Below the pieces are notes generated by a model that ran no database searches, was not told the origin of the DNA, and saw only the letters and a program-made list of their open reading frames with translations. 64,000 nucleotides of DNA from Rubrivirga sp. SAORIC476 (lineage in GTDB: Bacteria > Bacteroidota > Rhodothermia > Rhodothermales > Rubricoccaceae): positions 700,040 to 764,039 of the forward strand of contig NZ_MVOI01000006.1 of assembly GCF_002283555.1 (NCBI RefSeq), read 5' to 3'. The position numbers and the translations under genes were made by a program. Within the stretch, counting starts at the first letter, position 1. Each line of letters opens with the position of its first letter. This document shows, one piece after another, positions 43,141 to 50,992 of the stretch.

Positions 43141-44418
43141 ATGACCGTCCGCCTCCTCCTGCTCCTCGGCCTCGGCGTCGCGCTCGGCCCCCTCGCGGGC
43201 TGCGCCGAGGCGGACGCGGACGAGGTGGTGCTGGAGTTCTGGGCGATGGGCGCCGAGGGAGAGAAGGTGCAGCCGCTCATCGAGCGGTTCGAGGCCGAGC
43301 ACCCCGGTATCCGCGTCGAGGTCCAGCAGCAGCCCTGGACCTCCGTCCACGAGAAGCTGCTGACGGCGTTCGCGGGCCGCTCCACGCCCGACGTGTCGCA
43401 GTTCGGCAACACGTGGGTCGCCGAGATGGAGGCGCTCGGCGCGCTGGAGGACCTCACGCCCTACGTTCGCCGGTCGGCCGTGGTGGACGAGGCGGACTAC
43501 TTCTCCGGCGTATGGGACACCAACGTGATCGACGGCCGGCTGTGGGGCGTCCCGTGGTACGTCGACACGCGGCTGCTCTTCTACCGGACCGACCTGTTCG
43601 CCCAGGCGGGCTACGACGCGATGCCGGACACCTGGGACGGGTGGGTCGAGGCCATGCACGCCGTGAAGGCGGTCCAGCCGGAGGGCGGCTACCCGATCCT
43701 GCTCCCCGTCAACGAGTTCGAGCCGCCGCTCATCCTCGGCCTCAACACCGCCGACGTGCTCCGCGACGGCGACCGCTACGGCAACTTCCGCAGCGACGGC
43801 TTCCGGCGCGCGTTCACGTTCTACGTCGACCTCTTCCGCGAGGGGCTGGCGCCGGCGACCTCGGGGACCGAGATCTCGAACCTGTACCAGGAGATCGACC
43901 GCGGGCGCTTCGCGAGCACCATCACTGGCCCCTGGAACATCGGCGAGTTCCAGCGCCGCCTGACCGAGCACCCGGACGACTGGGGGACGGCGCCCATTCC
44001 CGGCCCGGACCCGGGCACGCCGGGCGTCTCGGTCGCGGGCGGGGCCAGCCTGGTCATCTTCGAGCGGTCGCCCCACAAGGCCGAGGCGTGGCTGCTGGTC
44101 GAGTTCCTCTCGCGGCCCGACATCCAGGCCGAGTTCAACGCGCTCACGGGCGACCTCCCGCCGCGGGCGTCGGTCTGGGAGACGACCGGCCTCGCCTCCG
44201 ATCCCTACGCGCGGGCCTTCTTCGAGCAACTGGCGCACGTCCGCCCGACCCCCAAGATCCCGGAGCAGGAGCGCATCGCGCAGACCATCCGCCAGTACGC
44301 CGAGGCGGCGGCGCGCGGCCAGCGCACCATCGACGAAGCGCTCGCCGCGCTGGACGCGGACGTGGACCGGGCCCTCGAAAAGCGGCGCTGGCTGCTGGAC
44401 CGCGAGGTGGGGCGATGA
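43141..44418 (+). CDS. ABC sugar transporter solute-binding lipoprotein
   Basis: 425-residue family-1 extracellular solute-binding protein. Lipoprotein signal ends GPLAGC (Cys21). Typical features: VLEFWAMGAEGEKVQPLIERF, PDVSQFGNTWVAEMEALGAL, GVPWYVDTRLLFYRTDLF, GRFASTITGPWNIGEF and VAGGASLVIFERSPHKAEAW. It binds oligosaccharides in the periplasm and delivers them to the two permeases encoded next. The stop overlaps the malF-like start (ATGA at 44415-44418). Given the neighbouring GH144 and GH94 genes, a beta-1,2-gluco-oligosaccharide ligand is inferred, as for the Listeria binding protein of the equivalent operon. Confidence 0.92.
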   Translation: MTVRLLLLLGLGVALGPLAGCAEADADEVVLEFWAMGAEGEKVQPLIERFEAEHPGIRVEVQQQPWTSVHEKLLTAFAGRSTPDVSQFGNTWVAEMEALGALEDLTPYVRRSAVVDEADYFSGVWDTNVIDGRLWGVPWYVDTRLLFYRTDLFAQAGYDAMPDTWDGWVEAMHAVKAVQPEGGYPILLPVNEFEPPLILGLNTADVLRDGDRYGNFRSDGFRRAFTFYVDLFREGLAPATSGTEISNLYQEIDRGRFASTITGPWNIGEFQRRLTEHPDDWGTAPIPGPDPGTPGVSVAGGASLVIFERSPHKAEAWLLVEFLSRPDIQAEFNALTGDLPPRASVWETTGLASDPYARAFFEQLAHVRPTPKIPEQERIAQTIRQYAEAAARGQRTIDEALAALDADVDRALEKRRWLLDREVGR

Positions 44419-45395
44419 GCACCGTCACCCATACCGACGCCGACCTCGCGGCGACCGTCGGCCCGCCCGCTGTGCCCACCTCGGCACCGAGGCGGGTCCG
44501 GTGGCGTCCGCGGATGCCGCAGACGGCCGCCAGCCGGGCGGCGGCGCTGTTCATCGCGCCGTCGCTGCTGGTGATCGGGCTGTTCTTCTTCCTGCCGGTC
44601 GCCGCCGCGCTCGCGCTGAGCCTGACCGACTTCGACCTCTACGCCCTCGCCGACCCCAGCACGGCGCGGTTCGTGGGGCTGAAGAACTACGCGGAACTGG
44701 CGCAGTCGGCTGAGTTCTGGCAGGCGCTCCGGAATACGCTCTACTTCGTCGTCGTCGGCGGCCCGTTGTCGGTGGCCGTGTCGCTGGGCACCGCGCTGCT
44801 GGTTAGCTCGAAGCTGACGCGCTGGAAGGGGCTCTGGCGGACGGTCTTCTTCGCGCCCGTCGTGACCACGCTCGTCGCCGTCGCGGTCGTCTGGCGGTAC
44901 CTCTACAACGGCCAGTACGGGCTGCTCAACGCGGCGCTGGGCGCGGTCGGCATTGAGGGCGTCGACTGGCTGGGCGACCCGGCCTGGGCGATGCCGGCCA
45001 TCATCGGGCTGGCCGTGTGGAAGAACTTCGGGTACAACATGATCATCTTCGTGGCCGGGCTCGCGGGCGTCCCCGAGGAACTCTACGAGGCCGCGCGGAT
45101 CGACGGGGCCGGGTGGTGGGCGCAGTTCCGCCACGTAACGCTCCCAGAGCTCGCGCCGACGTTCCTGTTCGTCGGCGTGATCACCATGATCGGCTACTTC
45201 CAGCTCTTCGCCGAGCCCTACGTGATGACCGAGGGCGGCCCGCTCAGGAGCACCGTCAGCGTGGTCTACCTGATGTACGAGGAGGGCTTCAAGTGGTGGA
45301 ATCTGGGCTACGCCTCCGCCGTCGCCTTCGTCCTGTTCGCGATGATGCTGGTCGGGACGCTCGTGCAGCTTCGCCTGCAGCGAGGGGACCCATGA
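44415..45395 (+). CDS. ABC sugar permease, MalF-type
   Basis: 326-residue inner-membrane permease with six membrane helices (first at about 42-63: FIAPSLLVIGLFFFLPVAAA) and the EAA loop EELYEAARIDGAGWWAQFRH that docks the ATPase. The cytoplasmic N-terminal tail (1-35) is unusually Arg/Pro-rich because the dispersed palindrome (44479-44492) is translated there as TSAPRR. Coupled by ATGA overlap to the binding protein and to a mini-ORF before malG. No ATPase gene is in the locus, so a shared MsmX/MsmK-type ATPase elsewhere is expected. Confidence 0.93.
   Translation: MSTVTHTDADLAATVGPPAVPTSAPRRVRWRPRMPQTAASRAAALFIAPSLLVIGLFFFLPVAAALALSLTDFDLYALADPSTARFVGLKNYAELAQSAEFWQALRNTLYFVVVGGPLSVAVSLGTALLVSSKLTRWKGLWRTVFFAPVVTTLVAVAVVWRYLYNGQYGLLNAALGAVGIEGVDWLGDPAWAMPAIIGLAVWKNFGYNMIIFVAGLAGVPEELYEAARIDGAGWWAQFRHVTLPELAPTFLFVGVITMIGYFQLFAEPYVMTEGGPLRSTVSVVYLMYEEGFKWWNLGYASAVAFVLFAMMLVGTLVQLRLQRGDP
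44479..44492. repeat. Dispersed palindrome inside the malF-like coding region
   Basis: CCTCGGCACCGAGG, perfect outer arms with CA/CC centre, followed by CGGGT as in the intergenic copies. It is translated in the disordered N-terminal tail of the permease. Confidence 0.55.
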
Positions 45396-45451
45396 GCGCC
45401 ACCGACATCGCCCGCCTCGGCACCGAGGTGGAGGCACCCGCCACCCGATGA
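45392..45451 (+). CDS. 19-codon bridging mini-ORF containing a palindrome copy
   Basis: ATG at 45392 overlaps the malF-like stop (ATGA), and its own TGA at 45449-45451 overlaps the malG-like ATG (ATGA again). The product would be 19 residues (MSATDIARLGTEVEAPATR). Palindrome CCTCGGCACCGAGG lies at 45415-45428. It looks like an insertion of about 56 bp into a former malF-malG ATGA overlap that kept translational coupling. Probably a coupling leader, not a functional protein. Confidence 0.4.
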   Translation: MSATDIARLGTEVEAPATR

Positions 45452-46269
45452 ACCGACGCCTCACCACGACGCTCCTCCACGTCGCGCTCCTCGGGGTCGC
45501 GGCCGTGACGGCGTTCCCGCTGCTGTGGATGCTGTCGGCGTCGTTCATGCCGAGCGGCGAGGCCAGCACGTTTCCGCCGCCGCTGCTGCCGTCGACGCCG
45601 ACGTTGGAGCACTACCAGGCCCTGTTCGCGCGCGCCGACATGGGCCGCTACCTCCTCAACAGCGCGCTGGTGGCGACGGCCGTCACCGTCGTCTCGCTGT
45701 TCATCAACTCGCTGGCCGGGTACGCCTTCGCCAAGCTCCGCTTCCGGGGGCGGGAGAAGCTGTTCCGCTCGCTGCTGGCCGCGCTCGTGATCCCGGCGCA
45801 GGTGGCGATGCTGCCGCTGTTTCTGGAGATGCGCGCGCTCGGGCTGGTCAACTCGTACGCGGGCGTCATCGTCCCGGCGGCGGCGAGCATCTTCGGCATC
45901 TTTCTCATTCGCCAGTTCGCGCTCTCGATCCCGGAGAGCCTGCTGGAGGCGGCGCGCATCGACGGGGCGACCGAGTTCGAGATCTACTGGCGCATCGCGA
46001 TGCCTCTCATGCGCCCCGTCCTCGTGACGCTGGCCCTGTTCACCTTCATGGGGTCGTGGAACGACTTCATGTGGCCTCTGATCGTCCTCACCGACGACGA
46101 CCTGTACACCCTGCCCGTCGCGCTGGCGACGCTCACGCGCGAGCGGGTGCAGGACAACGAGTTCATGATGGCGGGCGCCGTCGTGACCACGCTGCCGGTG
46201 CTCGTCGTCTTCCTCGCCCTCCAGCGCCACTACGTCCGCGGCATCATGCTCGGCGGCGTGAAGGGGTAG
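45448..46269 (+). CDS. ABC sugar permease, MalG-type
   Basis: 273-residue second permease of the importer: six membrane helices (first at about 9-30, HVALLGVAAVTAFPLLWMLS), the proline-rich MalG-type loop PPPLLPSTPTLEHYQALFA, and the EAA motif PESLLEAARIDGATEFEIYW before helix 5. It pairs with the MalF-like permease to move oligosaccharides into the cytoplasm. Followed by an intercistronic hairpin and the GH94 gene, which would process the imported sugars. Confidence 0.93.
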   Translation: MNRRLTTTLLHVALLGVAAVTAFPLLWMLSASFMPSGEASTFPPPLLPSTPTLEHYQALFARADMGRYLLNSALVATAVTVVSLFINSLAGYAFAKLRFRGREKLFRSLLAALVIPAQVAMLPLFLEMRALGLVNSYAGVIVPAAASIFGIFLIRQFALSIPESLLEAARIDGATEFEIYWRIAMPLMRPVLVTLALFTFMGSWNDFMWPLIVLTDDDLYTLPVALATLTRERVQDNEFMMAGAVVTTLPVLVVFLALQRHYVRGIMLGGVKG

Positions 46270-46274
46270 GGGCG

Positions 46275-46310
46275 TGAGGGAGGGGCCCCGTCGACGCAGC
46301 TCCTCCCTCA
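46275..46310 (+). promoter_or_regulatory. Hairpin between malG-like and GH94 genes
   Basis: TGAGGGAGG (46275-46283) pairs with CCTCCCTCA (46302-46310), 9 bp, with extra GGGCG/CGCCC pairing outside a small bulge. It may terminate part of the transcription or protect the permease message before GH94. Confidence 0.5.
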
Positions 46311-46344
46311 CCCCGCCCTCCCACACACCCAGCCTCCTCTCCCT

Positions 46345-49300
46345 GTGGAACTCGCAGTCTCCACCCGCTTCACCACCGCGGACCTCGCGCGGCCCGTCAG
46401 TCCGATGCTCCTCCTCGGCGGAGGCGGGCTGACGGCGGCCCTGTCGGCCGCGGGCACGGGCGTCGTCACCTCCGGCGGCTCCGACCTGACCCGCTGGCGA
46501 GCCGACCGGGTCGAGGACGCCGACGGACTGGCCCTCTTCCTCCGCGACCTCGACACGGGCCACGTCTGGACCGCCGGGTGGCGGCCGGGCGACGAGGCCT
46601 ACGAGGCGCGCTTCGGCGTGGGGACGGTCGAGATCGTCCGCCAGGATGCGGGCGTCGAGACGCGGCTGTGCCTCGCCGTGGCGCCTGAGGGCGCGCTCGT
46701 GGGGCGCCTCCAGCTTCGCTCGCTGGACGGCCGGGCGCGGCGGATCGAGGTGACGACGCTGGCAGAGGTCGTTCTCCACGACCGCTCGGCAGATGCCTCG
46801 CACCCGGCGTTCTCGAAGCTGTTCGTGCAGACGGAGCGCCTCGACGATCGGCCGGTGCTCCTCGCCAAGCGTCGCCCGCGGACGCCCGAGGACCCCTCGG
46901 TGTGGCTCGGCCACTGGCTCGACGACGCGGCCGCGGCGGTGTCGTGGGAGACCGACCGGCTCCGGTGTGTCGGCCGCGGGCGGCGGCGGACCGACCCGGC
47001 GATGATGGACGCCTCCGGCGACCTCGGGGGCACGGTGGGGGCGGTGCTCGACCCCGTCGTCGCGCTGCGGACGGTGGTCGCGGTCTCCGCCGAGGGCGTC
47101 GCGACGCGCGCGTTCGGGCTGGCTGGTGGTGCGTCCCGCGAGGCCGTCTCCGCCCACGCCGGCGCGCTGGGCGACCTCGGGGCCGTCGACCTGGCCCTCC
47201 GGGCGGCCTCGGACGCCGAGCAGGCCCGCCGCGACTGCCTCGGCCTGGACGATGCCGCGGCCGACGCCGCCCAGTCGCTCATCGGGCCGTTGCTGATGGG
47301 CGACCCCAGCCTCTGGGCGCCCGCCGCGCTCCGCGCGGCTGCGACCGACGGCGACGCGCTCCCCATCGACGGTGCCGGGCCGCTGGTGGTCGTCCGCGTG
47401 CGGACCGAGGCGGGCGTGGGGGCGGTCCGCCACCTCGCCGCGTGGCAACGCTACTGGGCCGACCTCGGGCTGCCCGTCCGCCTCCTCGCCGTCGCCGACG
47501 ACCCCGACGCGCTCGCCGAGGAAGGCGGCCCGGTCGTCGGCGCGGACCGGGAGGCGCAGGCGGCCCGGCTCGCCGACGTGTGGGCGGACGACGCGCTGCC
47601 GGTTGCGTCCGCCAAGCCGGCCATGCTGGCCGAGGGCACCCGCCCCGCTGTCCCCACGGGCGACCTCGCCCTGGACGACGCCGACCTCCGCGAGTTCAAC
47701 GGCACCGGGGGCTTCTCGGCCGACGGCACCGAGTACGTGATGCACCTCCGGCCGGGGACCGACGGGCGGCTGTCGCTCCCGCCGCTGCCGTGGGCCAACG
47801 TGATCGCCAACGAGCACGGCGGCTTCCTCGTCACCGAGCGCGGCGCGGCGTCGACGTGGAGCGCCAACAGCCGCGAGAACCGCGTCACGCCGTGGGGCAA
47901 CGACCCCGTCGAAGACCCCGGCGAGGCGCTCCACCTGCAGGACCTCGACGCCGGAACGCTGTGGTCGCCCACGGGCGGGCCGACCCCCGCCGCCGCGCCG
48001 GTCGAGGTGCGCCACGGCTTCGGCTACTCGACCTGGCGAACGGTGGTCGAGGGCATCGCGCAGCATACGACGATGTCGATCGCGCCCGACGCGAGCGCGA
48101 AGCTGACCGTCCTCCGCCTCACCAACGTCGGAGACACGCCGCGCCGACTCGCCGTGACGGCGAGCGCGCAGCTGACGCTCGGTCCGCGCGAGACGCCGCG
48201 GGACGTCGTGACCGCCCGCGTCGGGGAGGTCCTGACGGCCCGTAACACAGCCCGGGGCGAGTTCTCGGACCGCGTTGCCGTCGCCCGCGCCGTGGCGCCG
48301 GAGGGCGCCGAGGTCTCGCTCACCGCCGACCGGGCCGCCTTCCTCGGCCGGTTCGGGACGCCCGAGGCGCCTCGCGCACTGGTGGCAGGCGGGGCGTTGG
48401 ACGGGGCCGTCGGCCCCGGCCTCGACGCGGCCGTGCACCGGGTCGCGCTGACGCTCGCCCCTGGCGAAACCCAGGAGGTCGCGTTCGTGCTCGGCGAGGC
48501 CGCCGACCCGACCGAGGCGGATGCGCTGGCCGCCCGGTTCGCCCATCTCGGTGCCGTCGCCGACGCCATCGCCGAGACGCGCGCCTTCTGGACGGAGACG
48601 ACGGGCGCGCTCCAGATCCAGACGCCCGACCCGGCGCTCGACCTGATGGTCAACGGCTGGCTGCTCTACCAGAACCTCTCCTGCCGCCTCTGGGGGCGGA
48701 CGGCGTTCTACCAGAGCGGCGGCGCGTACGGCTACCGCGACCAACTCCAGGACACGTCGGCGCTCGTCTACGCGCGGCCGGACCTCACGCGCGCCCAGAT
48801 CCTCCGCAACGCCGCCCACCAGTTCGAGGAGGGCGACGTGCTCCACTGGTGGCACCCGCCGCTGTCGAAGGGCATCCGCACGCGCTTCGCCGACGACCTG
48901 CTCTGGCTCCCGCTCCTCGCCTCGGCCTACGCCGAGACGACCGGCGACGACGGCGTGTTCGACGAGGAGGTCCGCTTCCTCACCGCCCCGCTGCTCGAAG
49001 AGGGCCAGGACGAGGTCTTCCTCCAGCCCACCGAGGCGGGCACCTCGGCGAGCGTCTACGAGCACGCCGCGCGCACCATCGACCGGTCGCTGGCGGTCGG
49101 CGTCCACGGCCTGCCGCTGATGGGGACCGGCGACTGGAACGACGGCATGAACCGGGTCGGCCGCGAGGGACGGGGAGAGAGCGTCTGGATGGGCTTCTTC
49201 CTGGCCTCCGCGCTCGACGCCTTCCTGCCGCACGTCGAGGCCCGCGGCGACGCCGACCGCGCCGCGCGCTACCGCCAGCACCGCGCCCACCTCCAGTCTG

Positions 49301-50100
49301 CGCTCAACGCCGACGGCTGGGACGGCGACTGGTACCGCCGCGCGTTCTACGACAACGGCGCCGTGATGGGCTCGGCCGAGAGCGACGAGTGCCAGATCGA
49401 CGCGCTCGCGCAGGCCTGGGCCGTCCTCTCGGGTGTCGCGCCCGCCGACCGGGCCGCCCAGGCGCTCGACGCGATGGAGGCGCGGCTCGTGGACGAGGAC
49501 GCGGGCATCCTGCGCCTGCTCGCGCCCGCCTTCGACGTGACGCCCAACGACCCGGGGTACATCAAGGGCTACGTGCCGGGCGTCCGCGAGAACGGCGGCC
49601 AGTACACGCACGCGGCGCTGTGGGCCGTCCGTGCGCTCGCCGAGGCGGGGCGCTGCGAGCGCGCGGCGCCGTTGCTGGGGATGCTCTCGCCCGTGCGCCA
49701 CGGCGACTCGCCCGAGGCCGTCGCCGTCTACAAGACCGAGCCCTACGTGATCGCGGCCGACGTGTACGGCGTCGCCCCCCACGTCGGCCGCGGGGGGTGG
49801 ACGTGGTACACCGGCTCGGCCGGGTGGATGCTACGTGTGGCTGTCGAGTCGGTGCTCGGCTTCGGCCTCGACCGCGGCGAGGCGATCACCCTCGCCCCCT
49901 GCATCCCGGCCGACTGGCCCGGCTTCGCGATCCGCTACCGCCTGCCCGACGGATCGGGGACGGTCTACACGATCACCGTCCAGCGCGGCGAGACGCCCGG
50001 CCTCACCCTCGACGGCGCGACCCTGCCCGTCCCGCACACGGGATGGCGGGTGCCGCTGGTCCGCGACGGCGCCGTGCACGAGGTCCAGTTGACGATCTGA
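46345..50100 (+). CDS. Large GH94 phosphorylase, candidate 1,2-beta-oligoglucan phosphorylase
   Basis: 1,251 residues, GTG start, no signal peptide or membrane helix, so cytoplasmic. C-terminal two thirds show the GH94 fold: YGYRDQLQDTSALVYARPDL, FEEGDVLHWWHPPLSKGIRT, the catalytic-acid region LMGTGDWNDGMNRVG (about 927-941), YIKGYVPGVRENGGQYTHAA and GRGGWTWYTGSAGWMLRVAV (phosphate/sugar binding). It lacks the GT84 and membrane parts of cyclic beta-1,2-glucan synthase. Size suits the 1,2-beta-oligoglucan phosphorylase branch (about 1,100 residues) rather than 800-residue cellobiose phosphorylases. Would yield glucose 1-phosphate. Linkage specificity is inferred from context. Confidence 0.88.
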   Translation: MELAVSTRFTTADLARPVSPMLLLGGGGLTAALSAAGTGVVTSGGSDLTRWRADRVEDADGLALFLRDLDTGHVWTAGWRPGDEAYEARFGVGTVEIVRQDAGVETRLCLAVAPEGALVGRLQLRSLDGRARRIEVTTLAEVVLHDRSADASHPAFSKLFVQTERLDDRPVLLAKRRPRTPEDPSVWLGHWLDDAAAAVSWETDRLRCVGRGRRRTDPAMMDASGDLGGTVGAVLDPVVALRTVVAVSAEGVATRAFGLAGGASREAVSAHAGALGDLGAVDLALRAASDAEQARRDCLGLDDAAADAAQSLIGPLLMGDPSLWAPAALRAAATDGDALPIDGAGPLVVVRVRTEAGVGAVRHLAAWQRYWADLGLPVRLLAVADDPDALAEEGGPVVGADREAQAARLADVWADDALPVASAKPAMLAEGTRPAVPTGDLALDDADLREFNGTGGFSADGTEYVMHLRPGTDGRLSLPPLPWANVIANEHGGFLVTERGAASTWSANSRENRVTPWGNDPVEDPGEALHLQDLDAGTLWSPTGGPTPAAAPVEVRHGFGYSTWRTVVEGIAQHTTMSIAPDASAKLTVLRLTNVGDTPRRLAVTASAQLTLGPRETPRDVVTARVGEVLTARNTARGEFSDRVAVARAVAPEGAEVSLTADRAAFLGRFGTPEAPRALVAGGALDGAVGPGLDAAVHRVALTLAPGETQEVAFVLGEAADPTEADALAARFAHLGAVADAIAETRAFWTETTGALQIQTPDPALDLMVNGWLLYQNLSCRLWGRTAFYQSGGAYGYRDQLQDTSALVYARPDLTRAQILRNAAHQFEEGDVLHWWHPPLSKGIRTRFADDLLWLPLLASAYAETTGDDGVFDEEVRFLTAPLLEEGQDEVFLQPTEAGTSASVYEHAARTIDRSLAVGVHGLPLMGTGDWNDGMNRVGREGRGESVWMGFFLASALDAFLPHVEARGDADRAARYRQHRAHLQSALNADGWDGDWYRRAFYDNGAVMGSAESDECQIDALAQAWAVLSGVAPADRAAQALDAMEARLVDEDAGILRLLAPAFDVTPNDPGYIKGYVPGVRENGGQYTHAALWAVRALAEAGRCERAAPLLGMLSPVRHGDSPEAVAVYKTEPYVIAADVYGVAPHVGRGGWTWYTGSAGWMLRVAVESVLGFGLDRGEAITLAPCIPADWPGFAIRYRLPDGSGTVYTITVQRGETPGLTLDGATLPVPHTGWRVPLVRDGAVHEVQLTI

Positions 50101-50148
50101 GTTCGGTAGGGGCACACCGCCGGTGCGCTCCTACGCCTCTCCTCACGC

Positions 50149-50940
50149 ATGCGGCTTCTCGTCCTCCTGCTCTTCCTCGTGGGCTGCACTGCCGCGCCGC
50201 CCGCCCCGGCGCCGACGGTCGACGTCGTCACGCTCAACCTCTGGAACGACCAGGCCGACTGGCCCGCGCGCCTCGGCGTCATCGCGGACACGCTCGGCGC
50301 GCTCCGCCCAGACGTGATCGTGCTCCAGGAGGTGCTGCAGGACTCGGCGAAGGGGCTCGCGAACCAGGCCGAGACGCTGGGCGACCGCCTCGGCTATGCG
50401 GTCGTGTTCGCTTCCGTCGACGGCCCCGATCGGGCGAAGCGCTACGGCAACGCGATCCTGAGCCGTCACCCGGTCCTCGACACCAACTGGGTCCGCCTTC
50501 GCCCGCTGACCGACTACCGCGTCGCCGCCCACGCCCGGCTCGACATCGGGGGCCGACCGCTCGATGTGGTCGCGACCCACCTTCACCACACGATGGAGGG
50601 CGGTGCGATCCGCGCGGAGCAGGTCGCCGACCTCCTCGCGCTCCTCGACCAGACCGCCGGCGCGCGCTGGGTCGTCGCGGGCGACTTCAACGCGCCCGCC
50701 CACGCGCCCGAGCTGTCGCCGCTGGCCGACCGCGCCGCCGACGCCTTCGGCACCCTCCACCCCGGCGCCGCGGTGTCGACGCTGGTGGAAGCGCTCGGCC
50801 ACACGCCGCGGCGCATCGACCACGTGCTCGCGGGCCCCGGCCTCACGCCCGAGGCCGCCCGTCTCGTGCTGGCGGAGCCCGTCGGGGGCGTGCAGCCGTC
50901 CGACCACCGGGGCGTCTCGGTGCGGCTGCGGTGGCCGTAG
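50149..50940 (+). CDS. Endonuclease/exonuclease/phosphatase-fold lipoprotein
   Basis: 263 residues, short lipoprotein signal (MRLLVLLLFLVGC, Cys13). EEP catalytic motifs are all present: TLNLWND, LQEV, THLHH, GDFNAP, RIDHVLAG and SDHRGV. Such proteins hydrolyse phosphodiesters or phosphomonoesters of nucleic acids, lipids or small molecules in a Mg-dependent way. It ends the plus-strand locus 48 nt after GH94 (a small GTAGG/CTAC hairpin lies between them). It may remove phosphodiester substituents from glucans, or be an unrelated periplasmic phosphodiesterase. Confidence 0.85.
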   Translation: MRLLVLLLFLVGCTAAPPAPAPTVDVVTLNLWNDQADWPARLGVIADTLGALRPDVIVLQEVLQDSAKGLANQAETLGDRLGYAVVFASVDGPDRAKRYGNAILSRHPVLDTNWVRLRPLTDYRVAAHARLDIGGRPLDVVATHLHHTMEGGAIRAEQVADLLALLDQTAGARWVVAGDFNAPAHAPELSPLADRAADAFGTLHPGAAVSTLVEALGHTPRRIDHVLAGPGLTPEAARLVLAEPVGGVQPSDHRGVSVRLRWP

Positions 50941-50972
50941 GCCCGCCTCGGCGCGAAGGCGAGGAGGCAGGC
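50941..50972. terminator. Palindrome-family element between convergent genes (copy 7)
   Basis: GCCCGCCTCG at 50941-50950 and CGAGGAGGCAGGC at 50960-50972 form an imperfect stem directly after the EEP stop. It sits between convergent genes and probably acts as a bidirectional terminator. Confidence 0.45.
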
Positions 50973-50992
50973 CGGGGGCACGCACCGCCCGG

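Noticed and set aside
45289-49782. 1,497-codon minus-strand frame opposite malG and GH94
   Set aside because: Shadow of well-identified genes; no recognisable motif.
46345-50100. GH94 protein as cyclic beta-1,2-glucan synthase (NdvB/ChvB)
   Set aside because: It has no GT84 glycosyltransferase domain, no membrane helices and less than half the length of the synthase.
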